NCBI RefSeq assembly: GCF_900142225.1
Contig: NZ_FRAD01000010.1
Location: forward strand, 1 to 64,000
Direction: 5' to 3'
Length of the DNA stretch: 64,000 nucleotides
DNA from: Hathewaya proteolytica DSM 3090
GTDB taxonomy: Bacteria; Bacillota; Clostridia; Clostridiales; Clostridiaceae
A program made the translations under genes and the position numbers. This document shows, piece by piece, positions 17,690 through 26,513 of this stretch. Under the pieces are notes generated by a model that saw only the letters and a program-made list of their open reading frames with translations, did no database searches and was not told the DNA's origin. Position 1 is the stretch's first letter. Each line of letters starts with the position of its first letter.

Positions 17690-18640
17690 ATGCAAGTTCA
17701 GAAATTTCAGGAATTCAAGAAAAAAGTAAATGACAATGTTAGCAAAGTTATTGTAGGTAAGGAGAGATATATAGACAAAATTATAGTTTCATTTATTTGT
17801 TCTGGTCATGTTCTTTTAGAAGATGTTCCGGGCTTAGGTAAAACCAAATTGGCTAGAGCTTTTGCAAAATCCATTGGCTGTGAGTTTAGACGTATTCAAT
17901 TTACACCGGACTTGCTTCCATCTGATTTAACGGGAATGAACGTATTTAATCAAAAAACTGGAGAATTCGAATTTAGAAAAGGACCTTTGCTGGGAAACAT
18001 AATACTTGCAGATGAGATAAATAGGGCAACACCTAGAACTCAATCGGCATTATTAGAAGCCATGGGAGAAGGACAAATTACTGTGGAAGGAGTTACAACC
18101 ATTCTTTCAAAGCCTTTTTTCGTCTTAGCAACTCAAAATCCAGTGGAACAGTTCGGAACTTTTCCACTACCAGAAGCTCAACTAGACAGATTTTTTATGA
18201 GAATGTCCCTTGGCTATCCCAATGAAGAACAAGAACTAATCATGCTTAATAGGTTTCAGTCAGAAGAACCGCTGGACAACCTTCAAGAAGTTGTCACAAA
18301 AGAAGATATAGAATATGTACAAAACAATTATCAATATGTAGAAATAAAAGATGATATAAAACAATATATAGTTGATATAATTAAGATGACTAGATGCCAT
18401 GAGAAGATTAGACTAGGCTCAAGTCCTAGGGGAACTCTTTCTCTAATGAAGGGTAGCCAAGCTAATGCAGCTATAAATGGAAGAGACTACGTTATAGCGG
18501 AGGATATAAAATACATAGCCAAAAGTATTCTATGCCATAGAATGCTTTATAATGGATATTCGGATATGAACCATAATATAGGTGAAGACATAATGGACGA
18601 TATTCTTAAAAAGGTAAATACTCCCATGGAGAAAATATAG
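17690..18640 (+). CDS. MoxR-family AAA+ ATPase
   Basis: MoxR ATPases act as chaperones that help assemble or activate partner proteins. The 316-residue product shows Walker A (LEDVPGLGKTKLARA, residues about 43-57), Walker B with sensor (NIILADEINRATPRTQSA) and LPEAQLDRFFMRM. It starts a three-gene group with a DUF58 protein and a membrane protein, the standard MoxR context. GGGGTG lies 7 bases before the ATG. Confidence 0.93.
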   Translation: MQVQKFQEFKKKVNDNVSKVIVGKERYIDKIIVSFICSGHVLLEDVPGLGKTKLARAFAKSIGCEFRRIQFTPDLLPSDLTGMNVFNQKTGEFEFRKGPLLGNIILADEINRATPRTQSALLEAMGEGQITVEGVTTILSKPFFVLATQNPVEQFGTFPLPEAQLDRFFMRMSLGYPNEEQELIMLNRFQSEEPLDNLQEVVTKEDIEYVQNNYQYVEIKDDIKQYIVDIIKMTRCHEKIRLGSSPRGTLSLMKGSQANAAINGRDYVIAEDIKYIAKSILCHRMLYNGYSDMNHNIGEDIMDDILKKVNTPMEKI

Positions 18641-18648
18641 GTGATAAT

Positions 18649-19779
18649 ATGAATTTGATGGTGGTGTGTTTTGTAATACTTCTTGCATGTATAGCTGATA
18701 AAATTTTGCTTAAATTAATGAGCAAAAATATGAGAGTAAGTAGAACTGCTCAAGGCCGCAGAAGGGTATATAGAGGTGAATATTTTCAAATAAAAACCAC
18801 CTTTGAAAATTGCAAGAAAATTCCCATACCAATTGCGTATGTTATAGAAGATTGTCCTCAAGGCCTAAGTTACGTCTTGGATAATGGGGATAACGAAATT
18901 TTTGAATCTGATAGAAGTGTAAGCAAGTACAGCTTAAATGCTTTTGAGAAAAGAAGTAAATTAGTAACAATAAAGGCCAAGGAAAGGGGAATTTATACAT
19001 TTAGCAGCATAAATACCGTTTTAGGTGACCTTTTAGGTTTGTACAATATAAATATTTTTAATAATGACTATGTGGAGTTTGTTGTGTATCCCAAAATAAC
19101 TCATTTAGGGAATTACGAATTTAAGAGCAGAAGTTCCTTTGGAGAAATACCAATTAGAAATTGGATATATAATGACAATTTTCTTATAAAAGGTATAAGG
19201 CAGTATACAACAAACGACAGAATGAAGGATGTGCATTGGAAGGTTTCAGCTAGGATGGGAAGGCTCATGGTAAAAGAAACTGAGTGCACAACGGACAGAT
19301 CTCTTATGGTATACTTAAATGTTGGAAACAAGGGCGAGTATGATTGTAAACTGGACAACAATGACTTTGAAAAGGCCATTGAAATATGTGCTAGTATCAT
19401 AGTTCAGTGTAATATTGATGGTATAAGTGTGGGAATGGGTACGAATTCCAATATTATAATGGGGGATTCCATAAAAACTTCGGAGATATTGCCTAATCAA
19501 GGCAACAAAGCTAAATTATTGGAATTGTGTTCATCAATATATCTTTCAGTGAAATTCGACTTTGGAGAATACATTAAAAATAATATTGATAGATTTAGAA
19601 TAGACACTACATATTTGTTTGTATGCAAGAAAATAAAAGAAGAGGATGCGGCAATGCTTTCTTTTTTAGCTATGAAGGGTATTATAATCTATGTGATGGA
19701 CATAGGTAGTAAAAATGAAGTACCTTATATAGATGGTATAGAAATAATAAGATTTAGAGGTGAGAAAAATTATGAATGA
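18649..19779 (+). CDS. DUF58 domain protein, MoxR partner
   Basis: The 376-residue product has one N-terminal hydrophobic segment, then a beta-rich part, and the DUF58 core RQYTTNDRMKDVHWKVSA followed by LMVKETE at residues about 184-210. DUF58 proteins have a VWA-like domain and are usually encoded next to MoxR. The start lies 8 bases after the moxR stop codon and the end overlaps the next gene by 8 bases, so the three are one operon. Confidence 0.88.
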   Translation: MNLMVVCFVILLACIADKILLKLMSKNMRVSRTAQGRRRVYRGEYFQIKTTFENCKKIPIPIAYVIEDCPQGLSYVLDNGDNEIFESDRSVSKYSLNAFEKRSKLVTIKAKERGIYTFSSINTVLGDLLGLYNINIFNNDYVEFVVYPKITHLGNYEFKSRSSFGEIPIRNWIYNDNFLIKGIRQYTTNDRMKDVHWKVSARMGRLMVKETECTTDRSLMVYLNVGNKGEYDCKLDNNDFEKAIEICASIIVQCNIDGISVGMGTNSNIIMGDSIKTSEILPNQGNKAKLLELCSSIYLSVKFDFGEYIKNNIDRFRIDTTYLFVCKKIKEEDAAMLSFLAMKGIIIYVMDIGSKNEVPYIDGIEIIRFRGEKNYE

Positions 19780-21088
19780 TTTAAAGGCTCATCTTAGTAT
19801 AATATACAACGTATTTATAGCTTCTAGTATTTTTATGGTGGGAAGTTTTATTGCAGGCCTTTTAGGTGAGGAACTAAATATTTTCTTTGTAATTACATTG
19901 ACTACGCAACTTTGTGTTGTTCAATATGTAAATAAGAAATTTTGCTTAAAAAATGGAGACAAGAAAAGAAAAATCATAAATGCATCTATGATTTTTTTTC
20001 TAGCATCACCTCTTATTTATTATATGGCAAATCAAAGTATGGTCATATGTGTATTTTACTACATATTCTCACTAATAGCCTTGCTAACAACTAGAAGCTT
20101 TAATACAAACAACTTCAGCTATGAAGAATATGTATTTATGGTTAAAATGTGGAGTATAATAGGTATTTGCTCCAGTATATGCATACAATTTTTAAAACCA
20201 TCAATAAAAGATCAATGTAATATAGTGTTTTTATATAATATATTTGTTTCCATTGTTCTTTTAAGAAAATCAAGAAATTATGAAAATGGCATAAAAACAA
20301 AACATGACAAATGGTTTAATTTATCCATGATTGCAATGGCTATTTTTTTTATGACACCTTGGGTTAATAATTTTTTTCAAATTTTGCTTATTAGCATAAA
20401 AAATAAGCTGGAGGTTGCATTCACCAAAACTATGGAAATCATAGCTATTCCTATAGTATATATATATGAAAAGCTGAGGCAGAGCATTGAACCAAACAAT
20501 ATAATCAATGAGTTTGGAAAGAAAGAGGCATTAATCATAGAGAATGTACAAAAATTACCCGGTGAACAGAATAAATTGTTAGAATTAATAGTGAAAGTCC
20601 TGGATAGTGTTGGGAAAGCCATATTAATATTGATTGTCCTTCTTATTATTTTCTTTGTTTTTCGCGGATTTATAATGTTTATAAAGAAAAAATTAAGAGA
20701 AAATAACACAGATAGGGCTGGTAACCAAGAATATTGTGAAATTGAAAAAATAAAGTGCAGAAAAAAGCATAAACGCAAGGAATTTATAAATCAATATGAA
20801 AAAAGCAATATTGGCACTGTGAAGAAAATATATTTTGAATTTTTAAATATCACCCAAGAAAGAGAAATCTACAAAGCCTCTGCTACACCCACAGCTTTAT
20901 CAAATAAGATGAAAACTGTGATAGAGTCACCTAAAGAACTTGATGTGATAAAAGATATATACAACGAAGGAAAGTTTTCCAACCATGAAGTTACTGACGA
21001 TATGGTGGAGACGATGAAAAAGGCGTATAATATTGTTTATTCACGATCTCAAAAAAAGAATAAAAAAAATAATAAAAAATTCGATTGA
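19772..21088 (+). CDS. Membrane protein of the MoxR/DUF58 operon, DUF4129-like C-terminus
   Basis: The 438-residue product has about six hydrophobic segments in its first 185 residues, another at about 285-310, and a charged cytoplasmic tail with NIGTVKKIYFEFLNITQERE followed by a KASATPTAL stretch, like the DUF4129 tail of transglutaminase-type (TgpA-like) partners of MoxR. The transglutaminase domain usual at this position is absent. ATG 19772 follows AGGTGAG by 6 bases and overlaps the DUF58 gene by 8 bases; a GTG 12 bases earlier is less likely. The last residues are Lys/Asn-rich. Confidence 0.7.
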   Translation: MNDLKAHLSIIYNVFIASSIFMVGSFIAGLLGEELNIFFVITLTTQLCVVQYVNKKFCLKNGDKKRKIINASMIFFLASPLIYYMANQSMVICVFYYIFSLIALLTTRSFNTNNFSYEEYVFMVKMWSIIGICSSICIQFLKPSIKDQCNIVFLYNIFVSIVLLRKSRNYENGIKTKHDKWFNLSMIAMAIFFMTPWVNNFFQILLISIKNKLEVAFTKTMEIIAIPIVYIYEKLRQSIEPNNIINEFGKKEALIIENVQKLPGEQNKLLELIVKVLDSVGKAILILIVLLIIFFVFRGFIMFIKKKLRENNTDRAGNQEYCEIEKIKCRKKHKRKEFINQYEKSNIGTVKKIYFEFLNITQEREIYKASATPTALSNKMKTVIESPKELDVIKDIYNEGKFSNHEVTDDMVETMKKAYNIVYSRSQKKNKKNNKKFD

Positions 21089-21328
21089 TTAATTTACATT
21101 TCTCTGGAAATCGACAAAATTTAATAAGACAATTCTGAACTCCTTAGATATAACAATTTAAATAAGCTGAGTATTAGGGAAGCATAGAGAAAATTGAACT
21201 ATTTTGTAAAACGATTTTTCAAATTAGGCAACACATTATGACAAAATAGTACATTTAAAAGTGATATTATTTAAACATAGAACACGGTTATGTGAGCTAA
21301 TTTGAATTTAAAGGGGTCGGAGTTTATT

Positions 21329-21673
21329 ATGGAAATTATTGAAACAATTTTGAAACAAGTTATTGACAACGAGGTGAAGTACAATTACATCTACAGATTG
21401 ATAAAGAGTGAGACAAGTCTTTACATAAAAGATCAGTTGACAGTAGTTGATACTTACGGAATAGAAGTGGAGAGGCAGGATGTTGTAAACGGAACAATAG
21501 TAAATATAGAAAGAGATTGTGTTAAAACTATTAGTCCGAAGATGGAAAAGGTAGCAAATCTTATGGAACTTATAAGTGAAAACAATACATCACCTATACA
21601 TCTAGTATATGTTTTAGGTGAATATATAGATTCTTACGTTGAAGATTTTACTCGAGATATAGAAATAGCATAA
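21329..21673 (+). CDS. DUF6514-like conserved clostridial protein
   Basis: The 114-residue product contains YGIEVERQDVVNGTIVNIER and SPIHLVYVLGEYIDSY, which match my recollection of the DUF6514 family found in spore-forming clostridia. No catalytic motif or membrane segment is visible and the function is unknown. ATG 21329 is preferred to an in-frame upstream TTG because AAAGGGG lies ahead. It is monocistronic with its own terminator; the 240 bases upstream hold no other gene. Confidence 0.7.
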   Translation: MEIIETILKQVIDNEVKYNYIYRLIKSETSLYIKDQLTVVDTYGIEVERQDVVNGTIVNIERDCVKTISPKMEKVANLMELISENNTSPIHLVYVLGEYIDSYVEDFTRDIEIA

Positions 21674-21685
21674 GGTTTTTTATAT

Positions 21686-21724
21686 AAAAATAGACAATGT
21701 TGATTATAATGTTGTCTATTTTTG
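21686..21724 (+). terminator. Terminator after the DUF6514-like gene
   Basis: AAAAATAGACAA at 21686-21697 pairs with TTGTCTATTTTT at 21712-21723. Confidence 0.85.
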
Positions 21725-21808
21725 TTATATGTGGGTTGACTATATTCTTTAAAAAAAGTATTCTAATCTGTATAAGGGAAGATATTGCTTTCTGAGGATG
21801 GTGGTTTA

Positions 21809-22183
21809 ATGATAATAGGAATCGGAACTGATATAATTGAAATTGAGAGAATCAAAAAAAGCTTGGAAAACAGAGACGCATTTTTAAAAAAGTTATTTTC
21901 TAAAATTGAAATAGAAAATTTGGAGAAAAGGAAATATAGGCCTGAATTTGTAGCAGGGAAATTTGCAGCAAAAGAGGCTGTGGCCAAGGCTTTGGGGACA
22001 GGATTTCGGGATTTTCAATTTAAGGATATTGTGATAGAAAATAATGCCTTAGGAAAGCCCGTGGTGTCTTTATTCGGAAAAGCTGCCATAATTGCCGAAA
22101 AAAATGGGCAGTACAAAATGCACTTAAGTATATCTCACAGTGAGACCCATGCCATTGCCTACGCTATACTGGAAGGAGTTTAA
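21809..22183 (+). CDS. acpS: Holo-[acyl-carrier-protein] synthase
   Basis: AcpS transfers 4'-phosphopantetheine from CoA to the serine of apo-ACP, activating fatty acid synthesis. The 124-residue product begins MIIGIGTDIIEIERI with the Mg-binding Asp8, and has FAAKEAVAKALGTGF with the catalytic Glu. Length is normal. ATG 21809 is chosen because GGTGG is 4 bases upstream and the family begins here; an in-frame TTG at 21785 would add eight residues. nnr starts 4 bases after the stop codon. Confidence 0.95.
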   Translation: MIIGIGTDIIEIERIKKSLENRDAFLKKLFSKIEIENLEKRKYRPEFVAGKFAAKEAVAKALGTGFRDFQFKDIVIENNALGKPVVSLFGKAAIIAEKNGQYKMHLSISHSETHAIAYAILEGV

Positions 22184-22187
22184 AACC

Positions 22188-23702
22188 ATGAATAAAAATA
22201 ATCTTGATATAGTTAATTCTGCAGAGAACATAAGAGCTTTAGATAAATATTGTACAGAAGAATTATGCATACCAAGTCTTGTGCTTATGGAAAACGCGGC
22301 GTTGAGTTTTGTTTACAATATTCCTAAAAACAAGTACAAGGAGTATATTATGCTGTGTGGCAAGGGCAATAATGGAGGCGACGGACTGGCTATAGGTAGA
22401 AAATTACTGTCACAGGGAAACACGGTGAAGTTTATAATTCTTCACGTTGGTAGGGAATCTGAAGATTTTATTTCCAACTTTAATATAATAAAAAATATGG
22501 GATGTACAATCTGTGAGGTCTATGAAGAACAGGATATACAATTCATAAGTGCCATGTTTCAATCAGATGTTCTCGTAGTTGATGGAATATTTGGCACCGG
22601 GCTAAACAGAGAAGTTAAAGGTGTAGCCAAGGTTGTTATTGAAGTTTTGAACAGGTCAAAGTCAGATGTCTATTCTATAGATATTCCTTCAGGTCTTCAA
22701 TGTGATACTGGAGAAATCCTAGGTGTAGCAGTGAAGGCTGAAAAGACAATTTCTTTTGCTATGTATAAATTTGGGTTTTTAAATTATGAGGCTTTTGAGT
22801 ATATAGGAAAAGTAGTTCTTCAAAATATTGGAATGCCACCATGCGCTTTGGAAAAGTATGACTCTAAGTGTTATATGGTAAATGAAGATTATGTAAAAAG
22901 TAACTTTCACAAAAGGAAAGCTACATCTCACAAGGGGGATTTTGGAAAATTATTGATTTTCGCAGGATCCAGTGGATTTGCAGGTGCAGCAAAGATATGT
23001 GCAAGAGCTGCGGTGAGATGTGGAGCGGGCCTTACCTATGTAGTATGTCATGAAGAAGTCTTACAGGCATTGTCATCTTCTTTAACAGAGCCTATGTGTA
23101 TGACTTTTCAAGACGAAAGGGTAGCCAATTTGCTGGGAAAATCCACAGTTATAGCCTTTGGCCCAGGTATGGGAGATAGTGATATAACTTATAGGCAGCT
23201 TAAATACGTTGTAGAAAATAGCAATGCTCCTATGGTAATAGATGCTGACGGACTAAATGTGTTGTGCAACCATAAAGAGCTTTTGAAGAAAAGACCGGGG
23301 TTTAAAACCATTATTACACCACATCCTGGTGAAATGAGCAGGCTTACAGGAAAAGATATAAGCTATGTTGAAAAAAATAGAATAGACGTGGCATGTAAGT
23401 TCGCAAGAGAATACGAAGTGGTTGTCCTATTAAAAGGGCATAATACGGTGATTACTGATGGAAATACAGTTTTCATTAATACAAGTGGAAATAGCGCCAT
23501 GGCCAACGGAGGTATGGGAGATTGCCTTACTGGTATTATTGCTTCTTTTATCGGCCAAGGATACAATGAGTTAAAAGCTGCAGTTATGGGTGCGTATATT
23601 CACGGATATATTGGTGATTATATGGCGCAATATAATTATGTAGTTACGGCAGAGGATATAATAGGCCAATTATCTAAAACACTTCGTGAATTTACAGATT
23701 AA
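22188..23702 (+). CDS. nnr: Bifunctional NAD(P)H-hydrate epimerase / ADP-dependent dehydratase
   Basis: This repairs hydrated NADH and NADPH. The 504-residue product joins a YjeF-N epimerase domain (residues about 10-215; MLCGKGNNGGDGLAIGR, VVDGIFGTGLNREV) and a ribokinase-like dehydratase (about 230-500; GKLLIFAGSSGFAGAA, ITPHPGEMSRLTG, NGGMGDCLTGIIASF). ATG 22188 follows GGAAGGAG; frames reading further upstream lie inside acpS. The acpS-nnr pairing is common in Firmicutes and the 4-base gap implies co-transcription. Confidence 0.95.
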   Translation: MNKNNLDIVNSAENIRALDKYCTEELCIPSLVLMENAALSFVYNIPKNKYKEYIMLCGKGNNGGDGLAIGRKLLSQGNTVKFIILHVGRESEDFISNFNIIKNMGCTICEVYEEQDIQFISAMFQSDVLVVDGIFGTGLNREVKGVAKVVIEVLNRSKSDVYSIDIPSGLQCDTGEILGVAVKAEKTISFAMYKFGFLNYEAFEYIGKVVLQNIGMPPCALEKYDSKCYMVNEDYVKSNFHKRKATSHKGDFGKLLIFAGSSGFAGAAKICARAAVRCGAGLTYVVCHEEVLQALSSSLTEPMCMTFQDERVANLLGKSTVIAFGPGMGDSDITYRQLKYVVENSNAPMVIDADGLNVLCNHKELLKKRPGFKTIITPHPGEMSRLTGKDISYVEKNRIDVACKFAREYEVVVLLKGHNTVITDGNTVFINTSGNSAMANGGMGDCLTGIIASFIGQGYNELKAAVMGAYIHGYIGDYMAQYNYVVTAEDIIGQLSKTLREFTD

Positions 23703-23780
23703 TATTCGGTGTAACTGTGTAATATAATCAACTAAACCATAATAAAATAATAATAAACTATGTTATGGAGGAATTTTATT

Positions 23781-24410
23781 ATGGAAAATAAGAAAAAAAC
23801 TTTTAAAATCATGAATTTTAAATTCATTTTAATTTTGTTTTGTGTTTTAGTGTGTATAATATTTGCTATTATATACATAAAAAATCTATATAAAGATGAT
23901 TATAGCAGCCAAGCAATAGAGGAAATTAAGAGTATAGCATCGTATAAAGCCAGTGTTGATATAGTTGTTAAGAATTCAAAACAAGAAATAGTGTGTAGCG
24001 GTAAAGAAATTTATGATACAAATAGGGGTGGGAAACTTCTTCTAGAGAAAAATACTTATTTTTTCAACGGAAATAGTCTTTCCGTAAAGGATGCCAATGG
24101 CATGGAGTACACATCAGAAGAAAAGGCGGATGTTTATAGATTTTGTTTCCTTCAAGAATATATGAAATACTTTTATTTAGAGGGAGAAATGCATGCGGAG
24201 CCTTTGGAGTATAGGGGAAGAAAGTGTGACATGATAAGCTTTGAATTGGCCGGGAATAATAAAAATATACATTGGGCTTCTATATACTACGATTTGGATA
24301 GAAGTGTTCCCTTAGAAATAAAAGTTTACAACGAAGACAATAAAGAAGTCATGTATATTATGTTTAAGGAGTTTATGAAAAATATAGATATTAATGACGA
24401 GGAATTATAG
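23781..24410 (+). CDS. GerS-like membrane-anchored protein
   Basis: The 209-residue product has a charged start, one hydrophobic segment (residues about 14-36), then a beta-rich domain with SYKASVDIVVKNSKQEI, KLLLEKNTYFFNG and IYYDLDRSVPLEIKVYN, resembling the LolA/GerS group. In Clostridioides difficile the germination lipoprotein gene gerS lies next to alr2, and here too alanine racemase follows directly. There is no convincing lipobox (the Cys follows LV), so it would be anchored by its helix rather than a lipid. GGAGG lies 8 bases before ATG 23781. The link to spore germination is inference. Confidence 0.6.
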   Translation: MENKKKTFKIMNFKFILILFCVLVCIIFAIIYIKNLYKDDYSSQAIEEIKSIASYKASVDIVVKNSKQEIVCSGKEIYDTNRGGKLLLEKNTYFFNGNSLSVKDANGMEYTSEEKADVYRFCFLQEYMKYFYLEGEMHAEPLEYRGRKCDMISFELAGNNKNIHWASIYYDLDRSVPLEIKVYNEDNKEVMYIMFKEFMKNIDINDEEL

Positions 24411-24435
24411 ACAAACAAAAGTTGAGGTGATTGCA

Positions 24436-25596
24436 ATGTTTAAACATTTAAGACCTGTATGGGCAGAAGTTAATTTGGACAATTTAAAACACAATATGCA
24501 GGAGATAAAGCGTTTGAGCGGGGACAGAAAAATAATGGCGGTGGTAAAAGCCGATGCATATGGTCATGGTGCTGTCACTGTGGCGTCTGTATTAAGAGAA
24601 AATGGAGCAGATAGTTTTGCAGTGGCAGTATTAAGTGAGGCTATAGAGTTGAGGCGTGCAGGAATAAAATGTCCTATATTGATTCTTGGATTTACACCTC
24701 CTAGCTTTATAGATGACATAATTAAATACGACATAGACCAAACTGTATTTACATATGATTTCGCCAAAAAATTATCAGATTATGCTAAGAAAAAAAATAA
24801 AACGGCGAGAATTCATATTGCCCTTGACACCGGTATGGGTAGAATAGGGTACCTTCCAAATGAAGAGAGCATAGAAGAGATTGAAAAAATAAGTAGGTTA
24901 CCAAACATAAAAATTAATGGAGCATTTTCTCATTTTTCCACAGCAGATGAGGTTGATAAGGGTTACGCAAAACTTCAAATGAAAAGATTTGATTGGTTTG
25001 TAGAAAAGCTAAAGGATAAAAAAATAGATACAGGTATGTGGCATATGTATAACAGTGCCGCCATAATTGATTTACAACAGGGAATAGGTGAGCAGGTGAG
25101 ACCAGGAATAATACTTTATGGATATTATCCTTCACATGAAGTAAATGAAAATATTATTAATCTTAAACCCGTTATGTCGTTGAAAACTAACGTTATAAAT
25201 ATTAAAGAACTTAATTCTGGTGAATATGTTGGATACGGAAGAAAATTTGTTACGGAGAAAAAAACCGTAATAGCAACACTACCTGTAGGGTACGCAGATG
25301 GATATAGCAGAGTATTGAGTGGTAAGGTTAAAGTGCTAGTTAAAGGTAAATATGCACCGGTGGTTGGAACCATATGTATGGATCAGTGCATGGTTGATGT
25401 CACTGATATTGAAGGTGTACATCTTGGTGAGGAGGTAACTCTTATAGGCAAAGATGGAGATAATAGCATAACAGCTGAGGAAATTGCAGAATTAATGGGT
25501 ACCATAAGCTATGAGGTATTGTGCGTAATTGGAAAAAGAGTACCAAGAGTATACATAAAGGAAGGAAAAGTAGTTCAAGTAAGAAATTATATATAA
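24436..25596 (+). CDS. alr: Alanine racemase
   Basis: PLP-dependent interconversion of L- and D-alanine supplies D-Ala for peptidoglycan. The 386-residue product has the PLP lysine K38 in VVKADAYGHGA and the catalytic Tyr267 in YVGYGRKF, with the LPVGYADGYSR and GTICMDQCMVD motifs that follow. ATG 24436 follows TTGAGGTGA by 7 bases; the 14 upstream in-frame codons are not conserved. The gap to the GerS-like gene is 25 bases, so both may share a transcript. Confidence 0.97.
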   Translation: MFKHLRPVWAEVNLDNLKHNMQEIKRLSGDRKIMAVVKADAYGHGAVTVASVLRENGADSFAVAVLSEAIELRRAGIKCPILILGFTPPSFIDDIIKYDIDQTVFTYDFAKKLSDYAKKKNKTARIHIALDTGMGRIGYLPNEESIEEIEKISRLPNIKINGAFSHFSTADEVDKGYAKLQMKRFDWFVEKLKDKKIDTGMWHMYNSAAIIDLQQGIGEQVRPGIILYGYYPSHEVNENIINLKPVMSLKTNVINIKELNSGEYVGYGRKFVTEKKTVIATLPVGYADGYSRVLSGKVKVLVKGKYAPVVGTICMDQCMVDVTDIEGVHLGEEVTLIGKDGDNSITAEEIAELMGTISYEVLCVIGKRVPRVYIKEGKVVQVRNYI

Positions 25597-25669
25597 ATTG
25601 AGTAACTCCGATGAGCTAGAAGAGAATTTTCATTATATATCAATCCGGCTATGGAGTGTGAGTTTCTTT

Positions 25670-26020
25670 ATGACTATGATGATAGTAAAGCGCGGAGAAA
25701 TCTACTATGCAGATTTAAGTCCGGTGGTTGGCTCGGAACAAGGTGGCATAAGACCTGTGATCATAATTCAAAATGATGTGGGCAACAAACACAGCCCAAC
25801 GGTTATAGTGTCAGCCATCACTTCTCAGATTGACAAAGCCAAGCTACCTACCCATGTGGAAATATCCTCGGAGGAATATGGATTAAATAAAGATTCGGTA
25901 GTATTACTAGAGCAAATTAGAACTCTTGACAAGAGAAGATTAAAAGAGAAAATAGGACAAATGACTGATAAAGATATGATAAAAGTTGATAAAGCGTTGA
26001 GAATTAGTGTGGGTCTTTAG
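25670..26020 (+). CDS. ndoA: EndoA/MazF-type endoribonuclease toxin
   Basis: The product is a full-length MazF/EndoA: IVKRGEIYYADLSPVVGSEQ, GGIRPVIIIQND, PTVIVSAITSQ and LLEQIRTLDKRRL. These enzymes cut mRNA at short sequence sites. In Bacillus and many clostridia the order is alr, antitoxin (EndoAI), ndoA; here only 73 bases separate the alr stop codon from this start, so no antitoxin gene fits. ATG 25670 is the first of three close ATGs (25670, 25676, 25679) and the family start is near MIVKRG; the ribosome site is weak (GGAGTGTGAG). An open frame extends 24 codons upstream to TTG 25598. Confidence 0.9.
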   Translation: MTMMIVKRGEIYYADLSPVVGSEQGGIRPVIIIQNDVGNKHSPTVIVSAITSQIDKAKLPTHVEISSEEYGLNKDSVVLLEQIRTLDKRRLKEKIGQMTDKDMIKVDKALRISVGL

Positions 26021-26108
26021 AAATAGATAGGTGGATAGATTTTATTTTTTATATTTTTGTGTTATTATAATAGCATTATTATAATTAACAGTGGTATGGA
26101 GGAAAAAT

Positions 26109-26471
26109 ATGAAGGATAGACTGGAAGATTTCTGGGAATGCGTGCTGATATCTCTTAAGGTATTTGTAGTTTTATTTTTAATAGGAATATTAATAGGTGG
26201 CGTAATGAGCTTGTCTAGAAAGGCCTTCGATTACACGTTGATGCTAGAATGGACATACAAACTTGGTATTTATTTATCTTGTTTTGGACTTTTTCTCGTT
26301 GCTATATCTATGTCAAAACCATCCTTAATGGGAGACTTAAACCACATGGATAAGTGGAGACTTAGGTTCTTAAAGTTTGGATTTACAAAGGTAGTTGCAT
26401 ATTGTAGCATTTTACTTGCAATATATGCTTTTGTTTTGCAATATGTGGTGGATTTTGTTTTAAGAGCATAA
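26109..26471 (+). CDS. Small integral membrane protein, unrecognised
   Basis: The 120-residue product has three hydrophobic segments (about residues 15-36, 53-76 and 98-118) and a charged loop with GDLNHMDKWRLRFLKFGF. I do not recognise a family. TGGAGG lies 6 bases before ATG 26109, and TATAAT-like boxes lie between 26060 and 26085. The stop codon abuts a bidirectional terminator shared with the converging ABC transporter operon. Confidence 0.6.
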   Translation: MKDRLEDFWECVLISLKVFVVLFLIGILIGGVMSLSRKAFDYTLMLEWTYKLGIYLSCFGLFLVAISMSKPSLMGDLNHMDKWRLRFLKFGFTKVVAYCSILLAIYAFVLQYVVDFVLRA

Positions 26472-26513
26472 AATATAAAAGTGGTGGGATTTTACCCCAC
26501 CACTTTTATATTT
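26471..26513 (+). terminator. Bidirectional terminator between converging units
   Basis: A long stem, AAATATAAAAGTGGTGGG (26471-26488) with its complement at 26496-26513, has A- and T-rich arms that can end transcripts from both sides. Confidence 0.9.
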
